Shown here: one piece after another, positions 57,304-64,000 of the stretch | Position numbering within the stretch: position 1 is the first letter of the stretch | Layout of the letters: each line of letters begins with the position of its first letter | Source: Lathyrus oleraceus | Lineage: Eukaryota; Streptophyta; Magnoliopsida; Fabales; Fabaceae | DNA length: 64,000 bases | Direction: 5' to 3' | Assembly (NCBI RefSeq): GCF_024323335.1 | Contig: NC_066579.1 | Location: forward strand, 240,473,652-240,537,651 | Program-made: the position numbers and the translations under genes | Notes under the pieces: generated by a model | What the model saw: only the letters and a program-made list of their open reading frames with translations | What the model was told of the DNA's origin: nothing | The model's database searches: none

Positions 57304-58114
57304 CAATTCACTTCACATTCCAAGGGAATTTGGATTTTTCATATTTTTTCATCACCTTTGAATTGATCTTCAATTCTCATTCTCCCTTTTTTTCGATCCT
57401 TTCCCTTTTCTCACCACTCTGAACAACAAAAACAGTTACACGACTTTGATAACTTCACCGCCTTCATTGAAAGTCCTCATTCATCTTCTCCATTGATAGA
57501 TCCTAGAGACTCTGCACGCTTCAAGAAATCCTCGACGTTCACTCCCTTCAAATTTGATTTCATTCTCCATTTTCTCGTGAAGCCACTTCAGTCTCGCATA
57601 GCAACTCGATTATCACAACGACTCGCAGAAAGTACACAAGCAACACATCAGATAGAAGAAGAAGAACGAACAAAAAGAAGAAGATTTGGTACCAATAGCC
57701 GCTTCAAATCCGGTGAGTGTTTCTTGCTTCCATTTGAGCTTCATCTTGATTTCACGATGCAAATTTCTTCCGGTTTAGCTTATTCATGTCGAGGAAGTAT
57801 GGTTAGAAGGTTGTTTCTTGGTTTCGCGGTGTTCGATCTGAACCTCCTATTATTGAGTTGAACATGTGATGGAACCGTGACTGACGGTGGTGGACAGATT
57901 CGTGGATCACGGTCATGAAGAAGGTGCTCTGAGGAGAAACGGAACATCGTGATCACGAGAATGAAGACCGGTGTGCATCAGGGAAATGAATGGCGAGACG
58001 AAGCAAGGCAGGACGTCGCGCTCAGAGTCGCTTTGGTCCGCCGTGTTTCTGCATTTCTTGGTTAATGGATGGTGCTTTCCTTATGGCATTGGAAGCGTTT
58101 TAGTTCAAATGTTC

Positions 58115-58673
58115 GAAAATTTTACCCTGTACCCCTACAGTTAGTCTCATACCCCTACAATTTTTTAAAAATTCCCATTCTATCCCTTTTGACATTTTAA
58201 AAAAATTATTAAAAATTATAAAATAAAATAAAAACAAAAAAAAAACGTACCGGAACACTTCAAAGAAGAGTTCCGGTGAATTAAAAAAAATGGATGACTA
58301 CCGGAACACTTTTTAAAAGAGTTCCGGTTTAGACCATCCAAACCGGAAGTCTTTAAGAAAGACTTCCGGTATACAACAAACCAAATCGGAAGACTTTCTA
58401 AAAGACTTCCGATTCAGTGCCCCCAAAAGGCAACAAACCGGAACTCTTTAGAGATGTGTTCCGGTATACATTACGTAAACCGGAAGACTTACTCTAAGTG
58501 TTCCGGTTTACAATGCCAAAAAGTGAAAAATTTGCTTTCCGAAAGTCTTCAGACGAAAATGGTAAAAAAATTTAGAAATGAAAAAATACCCTATTCATAT
58601 GAGGGTATTTTGGTAAAAAAAAATTAAATGTAGGGGTGTGGGTACAATTGTAGGGGTACGGGGTAAAGTTTTC
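58115..58673 (+). mobile_element. Mutator-like MITE, 559 bp, inside LTR E
   Basis: Terminal inverted repeats: the left end starts GAAAATTTTACCCTGTACCC and the right end, reversed, starts GAAAACTTTACCCCGTACCC; similarity extends about 50 bases (CCCCTACA occurs twice in each). It is flanked by the exact 9-bp duplication CAAATGTTC (58106-58114 and 58674-58682). A 9-bp duplication with long inverted repeats fits Mutator-like elements. There is no transposase, so it is non-autonomous. The interior is an array of short hairpins. Plus strand is arbitrary. Confidence 0.9.
58249..58510 (+). repeat. Tandem array of six short hairpins inside the MITE
   Basis: Units near 58249-58277, 58299-58329, 58341-58371, 58385-58414, 58436-58466 and 58487-58510 each have the form CCGGAA...TTCCGG with arms of 8-11 bp and a loop of a few A/T-rich bases. 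Arms vary in step: CCGGAAC/GTTCCGG in some, CCGGAAGTCTT/AAGACTTCCGG in unit 3. Spacing is about 40-50 bases. A seventh remnant follows near 58536. Confidence 0.85.
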
Positions 58674-59820
58674 CAAATGTTCTAGGATGCAGTTCCTAAT
58701 TTGGGTTTGGGCCTAGGGCCCAAACATGGAAGTTCTTTTCCACACCCCCCTTCTGTTTGGTCACTGCTATTAGCACCCCCAAGCCACGTCTTCTTGTGCA
58801 CTGAAGGCAGTTTTATTTGGGCCTTAGGATGGGCCAGCAATGCGTCTGGACCTAGCAGACCTAGGGTCTGCTAGTTGCACCCGTAGCCCAATTTTGACAC
58901 CCCCTTGCTGTATTACATTTTATTTCACTTTGATTCTATAGCTTGGTTTTTTAAGTTTGGGATTTTAGTGTTGATCTTTAGAATGGATTTGGTTCTCACT
59001 TAGAGATTAATTAGGCTCCTTAATTAGATTATAGTTAGGATTTTAGGATTTTTAATCTTATTAGAAACTTTAGAAGTTTAATTAGGATTTAGATTTGATT
59101 TAGTGTAATTGTTGACTAGATTAGAAAATAGAATTTAATTAGATTTTAGGGTTAATTAGGTTTTTTAGGTTTTAGATTAATTTCTTTAATATGGCTTTTA
59201 GGTTTCAATTAGAACTTAAATGTAGTTTAAGTAGAATTTAATTGATTTTAGAATTTAATTGATTTTAGAGTAATTTCTAACATTAGAAAAGTGTTAGGAT
59301 TCGATCACAATTTTAGGCTAAAATTAGACATATTGACCTTTTTATCCTTTCAGGGTTATTTTGTCGTTTTTACCTTATAATGGCATGTTCCCTTAAATTT
59401 TTAGCTTAGAATTTTTATCAAGTTTTTGACTAACAATTGCATGTCCCCTTTGAATTTATACATAGGATTTTAATCAAGTTGAACCACATATTAACATGAT
59501 CCCTTAGGATAGTTTAACCTAACTCTAACCATTAGATTATGTTCTAACCTAGTTTCTTAAAACATTTCAAACCCTCCGATTAAATTGATCAAAAGCGATT
59601 TTGATCAATTAAATCCTTTGAATTTATATAATCCCACAGTCTAAATTGAGTGACCAAAAGACCCTTGGTCACTTAATGAGACTTTTATTCTAAGTTGTGG
59701 AGCTCGAAGCCTCAAGTCAAGATCTTCAATCAAGGCATCCTCAGTCACACCAAGCAGCGCATTATACAAAGATAAATCAAAGGTCAACACTTTGTAAACA
59801 CAATCCAATTGTACGAAACG

Positions 59821-60180
59821 AGCCTTAAGTAATATGGAATGATGAGATTGAGTCTCTCCTATCCTCATCTAAAGTGACTTTGCGTATGGAGTGTATGCCA
59901 CAAATACTCAAAGTGTTCACCCTTATTCATAGACTTTAGTACGATACGAATCGATTAAACTACCAAGTCCTCTTCATACAAGGCAACATCAACACAAGGA
60001 TCAACGATGAAGATTCTGCACCAGTAACTTATCAATCAAGAGAAGTATCACGCGCTACGAGCCTTAAGTAATAGGGAATGATGAGACGGAGTCTCTCCTA
60101 TCCTCGTCTAGAGTGACTTTGTGTATGGGGCATATGCCCCAAATATTCAAAGTGTTCGCCCTTATTCATAGACTTCAGTG
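59821..60180 (+). repeat. Direct duplication of about 240 bp in LTR E
   Basis: A block starting GCCTTAAGTAATA(T/G)GGAATG and running through CTCTCCTATCCTC to TTATTCATAGACTT occurs at 59822 and again at 60062, with scattered differences. Confidence 0.85.
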
Positions 60181-60302
60181 TGATTCTTATCAATCGACTG
60201 TCAAGTCTCTCATTTCATCTCTCCATTCATATCACTTCAATTCTAATCATTCGATCATATTCTTTTGCCTTCAATCATCTTTGTTTTCAGCCCTAGTGGG
60301 CT

Positions 60303-60376
60303 GGACTACGATAACTCTGATTTCCTTATTGCACTATAAGGATACATAGGAAGGAGAACCCAGTTTCTTCGCGAGC
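60303..60376 (+). other. Two-hairpin module, copy 1, LTR E
   Basis: GGACTACGATAACTCTGAT, stem CCTTAT/ATAAGG (60324-60329 with 60336-60341), then TACATAGGAA and GCGAGC. Compared with copy 3 the stem changes CCTCAT/ATGAGG to CCTTAT/ATAAGG, a paired C-G to T-A change. The second hairpin is weak. Confidence 0.55.
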
Positions 60377-60459
60377 TACCCTATTTATTAATCCATCATT
60401 CTTCATTCATCAATCAATATCATCTTTTTGAGATCAAATATCACTTTTCCTTAGTTTCC

Positions 60460-61580
60460 ATGTTCATCCTTTTAGGACGCCTAATGAATGGTTTGCCTTG
60501 TGAACCAAGAGCTCTTTTGATTGTCCCCAAACATTTAATTCACTTTGTTTTTGGGTATGACAGGAATGGGTATGCCTAGTTTCTTCCACATCCTAGTCAA
60601 TACCTCTTTCGCTCTTCGGTTCAGAGTTTATTCCTTCATGGATCCAAGATATTATTCTCCTTCGATCTCAAATTGTGTGTACCCGAGCAAGTGATACATT
60701 CTCCCTTGCACTCAATAATACCTTCTCGTGGGTCTCATACTCATCCTTTTAGGACGTCTAATGAACAGTCCGCCTTGTGAACCAAGAGTTGTTTGTGTTA
60801 TGCAATCAAACATTTAATTCAATCTTTTTTCGGTCGTTCCACCAGTGTTATAAGCCCTCACTTGTCGATTCATACCAGTTTACTCTCGGGTTCGAAGCCA
60901 GTTATTTTTGTGAGTTCCCTTGACACCATTCTGTTGGTGCAAGTTATAATTTTAAACACTATATCTCTCTCTCTCTCTATTCTCGTAGTTCCGAACTATG
61001 ATTACTCTGATTTCCTCATTGCACAATGAGAATACGTAGGCACGAGTATGCGAATCCTTGGCGAGCATACTTCTAATTATTCCTCTTCCACCTTAGGGCA
61101 CCCTTCATATCTTTCACAATCCACTGTCTACCTTTGATCATAAATCATTCACCCAATGACATATTATCCTTTTAACATCGAAATACACTTTCTTTGGAAT
61201 TCCATATACATCCTTTTATGACGCCTAATGAATAATCTGCTTTCGTACCTAGAGTTGTTTGGCTTATTGCCATACATTTAATTCCTTCTTTTTGGCCAAT
61301 ATGCTTGTTTTCCTCTATGGTACAAATCCCTTTTTCCTATGGATTCCAATATACCTTGACTTTGGTTTCAAACTATACATTTGCAGTCACTTGTTACCAA
61401 ATACATATTTCTGTGACTTTGGTCACTTTACTCCGTTCATCTCCATTGATGCATCCATATTCTACCTTCATTCACTTCATGTGATATACCTATTCTTTGA
61501 GCCAAATACATTATACCTTTGTGCTCCATCTCGTATCTCTTTGTGAACCAAGAGATGTTTGTGTTATGAAACCAAACACC
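60460..61580 (+). repeat. Dispersed direct repeats within LTR E
   Basis: A phrase CATCCTTTTAGGACGCCTAA followed by TGAA..GT and TTGTGAACCAAGAG occurs near 60470, 60745, 61212 and, in part, 61540. It alternates with the two-hairpin modules, so LTR E has grown by repeated duplication of a hairpin-plus-phrase block. A (TC)n microsatellite lies at 60963-60980. Confidence 0.7.
60992..61066 (+). other. Two-hairpin module, copy 2, LTR E
   Basis: CGAACTATGATTACTCTGAT, stem CTCAT/ATGAG (61015-61019 with 61026-61030), TACGTAGGCA, ending GCGAGC. The second hairpin is not clear. Confidence 0.55.
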
Positions 61581-61758
61581 TAATTCAATCTTTTTTTCGG
61601 TTGTTCTAATACAGTGTTGTAGGCCCTCACTTGATGGTTCATATCAGTTTTACTCTTGGGTTCACGTTTTCACCCCTTGTTGGAGTTCAAATCATATTAT
61701 GCTTTGGTTCAGACCATACTTTAATCACACTTCTTTTCATATCCAGTCTCTAGTTCCT

Positions 61759-61832
61759 TGAACTACGAAGCTCTGAATTCCTCATTGCACTATGAGGATA
61801 CGTAGGCATGAGGGCCCCAATCCTCACCGAGC
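61759..61832 (+). other. Two-hairpin module, copy 3, LTR E
   Basis: TGAACTACGAAGCTCTGA, stem CCTCAT/ATGAGG (61780-61785 with 61792-61797), TACGTAGGCA, stem TGAGG/CCTCA (61809-61813 with 61822-61826), ending CCGAGC. Both hairpins are clear in this copy. Confidence 0.62.
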
Positions 61833-61922
61833 ACTTTATCTATTTTCTTTTCCTTTTCCCATTCTTTTGCGATTAATCTTTAGATATAACACCTATTCGA
61901 GCGAGAACAATCAAAACGGTTC

Positions 61923-61938
61923 CCATGGAGTACCATGG
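61923..61938 (+). other. AGTA-loop hairpin in LTR E
   Basis: CCATGG-AGTA-CCATGG, 178 bases before the primer-binding site, followed by GGGGTGCTACTACCTTCCCC and later GGATAAATAAAG. The stem differs from LTRs A, C and H (CCTAGG) and from B (CCGTCG) while the loop is unchanged. Confidence 0.68.
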
Positions 61939-62113
61939 ATGTTTGGGGTGCTACTACCTTCCCCTTGCATAACCGAATTCCTTACCCAGCATATCTCTTT
62001 CCCCTAGGTTTTATCGATGTTTTCCCTTCCCTTTGTGGATAAATAAAGTTCAATGGTGACTCTGTTGTATGTTCAAGCATGCGATACGTTCGTGTATATT
62101 TCCACTAGCTTCA

Positions 62114-62758
62114 GCTGGCGACTCTACTAGGGATTGCTTTGCTACTTGGAGTACTTCCTAGTCGCTAGAAGGAGTCGAGCCTAGTTTAGGTTGTTTTCTC
62201 GCTAGTTTTTAGGTGTTTATCTTTATGCCTTACTCACTTTACATTATTCTCTATTTACTTTATTAATACATTATGGCATCCTGGATATTGGTATATGCTG
62301 TTGTTTGGGTTGGGTTGATGACACATGAGAGAGAAGCTCTATACCCGAGCTTGAGTACACACACATGATAGTAACGTGACTAGAGTCGTGTTTGACCTCC
62401 GTGGAGTTATTCCACGATAATGGTTGACACGAGACGTCACACCTAGAGTAGATCCTTTAGGGAGCACCATTGTCTGACGAGTCATTCATCCAAGACAATG
62501 GTATCTCAAATTGGGTCGTTGACTCTAGGGACCTTTTAGGACCACCCTTTTAGGATAGTACATACCTGTGAGGGGAATATGAGTTTTTCTTGCAAGAAAC
62601 CAAGACCCTTCATACCAGTGTTCTCATGTATACATCGAACCTTTGAACTGGCAACGAATAGATTATACAGTTTATCTAGAGCATGCCAGAATTCTGATTT
62701 TGTGATACCTTGCCATCATTGCATCGCATAACATCATTGCATCATTACATTAACCATC
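62114..62758 (+). mobile_element. Leader of element E (interior start)
   Basis: Non-coding, similar in plan to the B leader: a CTAGTTTAGGTTG phrase, a CCCGAG..TACAC phrase, TTGACTCT, CCTGTGAGGGGA and a CATCATTGCATCATTACATT tract where B has similar text before ORF1. It is cut by LTR F at 62759, so the coding part of E lies beyond the window. Confidence 0.8.
62116..62133 (+). other. Primer-binding site of element E
   Basis: TGGCGACTCTACTAGGGA begins two bases after the LTR end, the same place and nearly the same sequence as in B. Confidence 0.8.
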
Positions 62759-64000
62759 TGAAATTCTAGTTATCAGATTTTCGATGTCACACGGGTTGTT
62801 ATGACATCCAATTCTGCACAGACAAGAATTATGCAGAACTTAAAAGTAAGTGCAGTAAATAACACAAGTGATTGTTTACCCAGTTCAGTCCAACATGACC
62901 TACGTCTGGGGGCTACCAAGCCAGGGAGGAAATCCACTATTAGTAGTATTAATTCAAAGCTAAACTCCCCCGTTTACAACTCTTCACTTAATCCCTACCC
63001 AATGCAATTTCAATCTTACACTAAGATCAGAGTTCCTACTCACTCCCCCTCAATCACCTCAGTGATTACTACCTTTAAACAATATTAAAGACAATTTTGA
63101 AGTCACACTTCAAACAACTCTTGATTGTGCTTAACAGCTTTAATCAAGATACACAGCACTCACGCTTAAAAGCTTAGAGTGACACAACACTTACAACTCA
63201 ATGAACACCCTATACCAATGCAATCATCTACGTGATAATAGCTTGGCTTACAAGATATGTCTAATACAAGACTCACAAAAATACAGCAGTGAAGTATGAT
63301 GGACACACTAAATCTTCACGCCTCTAAATCCCCAGTTCTGAATGAAGGAATGACTTCCTTTTATATTGCAGTCCTTGGGCCTTGTACTTGTATTCTCCTG
63401 AATTTAAGGACACGCGAGTTCCCTTAAATTCCATATCTAGGTTACTAACAAATAGGCTATTTGTTAGGTTCATTAAATGTAGCTTGGTTGTTGATTTCCT
63501 GGATTTTCTCTCAGCTGTTGAATCCCTGAAGAATAGCCTGAGAAAAAGCTGAAACAGAAAAACTAAACAACCTACAATTTAGCATATGCTATTAGGAATG
63601 AATGTCACAACATTCAGCTTGACATCAAGGTCCATATGCTAAGTCTGTTTTTCCTGAAAACAGACTGTACAAATTTGCTGAACTATACAGGACCAATCTG
63701 TCCATTCTACAGTAACAACTTACATTAATAAATGTCAAAGCATCCAATTTGACATTTACACATTTAGCCTTAAGTCAGTTCTGTTATCCTCTTGAAGAAC
63801 AGACTGATAAACATACTAAAGGGTAGCAGAACACCACTCTGTCTATTGTTCAGTATATGCTGTCAATGATGAATGTCATAACATCCAGTTTGACATTCAG
63901 ACAGTAGGCCTTATGCCAGGTCTGGTATTTCCTTGATAACCAGACTGACAATAAATACTGAGTTCTAATAGAACACCACCTGTTCTATTCCTCAGTATCT
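62759..64000 (-). mobile_element. LTR F (minus strand, relative of LTR D), cut by the window end
   Basis: On the minus strand it carries the same text as D, from the repeated AATGTCA..TGACATT units (63600-63900) to the GACGTAGG..CCGAACTGGGTAAAC region (about 62877-62910) and the end AGAATTTCA at 62759. A minus-strand TATA box TATAAAAG is at 63358-63365. The window end matches D at about 11103, so roughly 240 bases of the LTR are missing. F lacks a few hundred bases present in the right part of D. The flank CCATC (62754-62758) is the presumed duplication. Confidence 0.82.
63358..63365 (-). promoter_or_regulatory. TATA box of LTR F
   Basis: TATAAAAG on the minus strand, at the place corresponding to TATAAATA of LTR D (11749). 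Confidence 0.5.

Larger units (their letters stand above)
55665..62113 (+). mobile_element. 5' LTR of element E (Ogre-like, 6.4 kb)
   Basis: It starts TGTAGTACCCCAAAATTTTC and ends CTAGCTTCA, followed by two bases and a primer-binding site like that of B. It contains a TATA box (57296), the MITE (58115-58673), a tandem duplication (59821-60180), three two-hairpin modules (60303-60376, 60992-61066, 61759-61832) and the AGTA hairpin (61923-61938). Minus the MITE it is about 5.9 kb, near the upper limit for plant LTRs. The left flank is AAGAG and the right end is off the window. The frames inside (for example 57493-57861) resemble nothing known. Confidence 0.88.

Noticed and set aside
57493..57861. 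122-codon frame in LTR E just after the TATA box
   Set aside because: Non-coding LTR by position, no homology recognised, and no counterpart in related LTRs.
62680..62758. A second LTR end near GCCAGAATTCTG
   Set aside because: It resembles the end of LTR D by chance, but flanking text is continuous E leader and the LTR F border is at 62759.

Overview
This window is plant nuclear DNA made almost entirely of nested LTR retrotransposons. I found no host gene, tRNA gene or rRNA gene. The main elements are giant Ty3/gypsy elements of the Tat/Ogre type. They have 4.7-6.4 kb LTRs, an extra ORF upstream of gag, a probable intron between protease and reverse transcriptase (RT), two RNase H domains in tandem, an integrase without a chromodomain, and a repeat-rich 3' untranslated region. 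Such elements dominate large legume genomes, so a Fabeae-like legume (Pisum, Vicia or Lathyrus type) is the best guess. This is inferred from element type only.

Layout from left to right. Element A (Ogre-like, + strand) contributes its 3' non-coding interior (1-1676) and 3' LTR (1677-10186). That LTR is split by a solo LTR, H (4847-8654, target-site duplication GTATT). A sits inside the pol gene of C, an older element of the same family. C pol runs 10187-10865, is interrupted, resumes at 35969-37471, and is followed by C's 3' region and 3' LTR (40342-45163). The interruption is D, a solo LTR of about 1.78 kb (10866-11824 plus 35141-35963, duplication GTTGT). D is itself split by B, a complete 23.3 kb Ogre-like element (11825-35135, duplication AACCT). 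To the right, C lies in the decayed minus-strand pol of J, a Tat/Retand-like element (45164-47614). J abuts I, a minus-strand Ty1/copia element of SIRE/Maximus type (47615-52879). I is broken by G, a Tekay-like LTR (52880-55660). Next comes E, a 6.4 kb Ogre-like 5' LTR (55665-62113) carrying a Mutator-like MITE (58115-58673, 9-bp duplication), followed by E's leader. E is interrupted at 62759 by F, a minus-strand relative of D that runs off the window.

B is the only complete element. Its order is LTR, primer-binding site, ORF1, gag, protease, intron, RT, RNase H, archaeal-type RNase H, integrase, 3' UTR, polypurine tract, LTR. Its two LTRs have the same length and I found only three differences between them, so it inserted very recently. 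Even so it carries two one-base frame breaks in T-runs, a gag start that reads ATT where ATG would be expected, and a Gly in place of the last conserved RNase H Asp.

The most unusual observations are RNA-like structures with compensatory stem changes. One is a small AGTA-loop hairpin at a fixed distance from the end of all the Ogre-like LTRs. Another is a two-hairpin module repeated in those LTRs around the linker TAYGTAGGCA. The third is a set of GAAA-capped hairpins just downstream of pol. The B LTR also has six ACGCGT palindromes on a 21-bp period, and the MITE carries a tandem array of six hairpins. All boundaries were read by eye, without alignment or database search.
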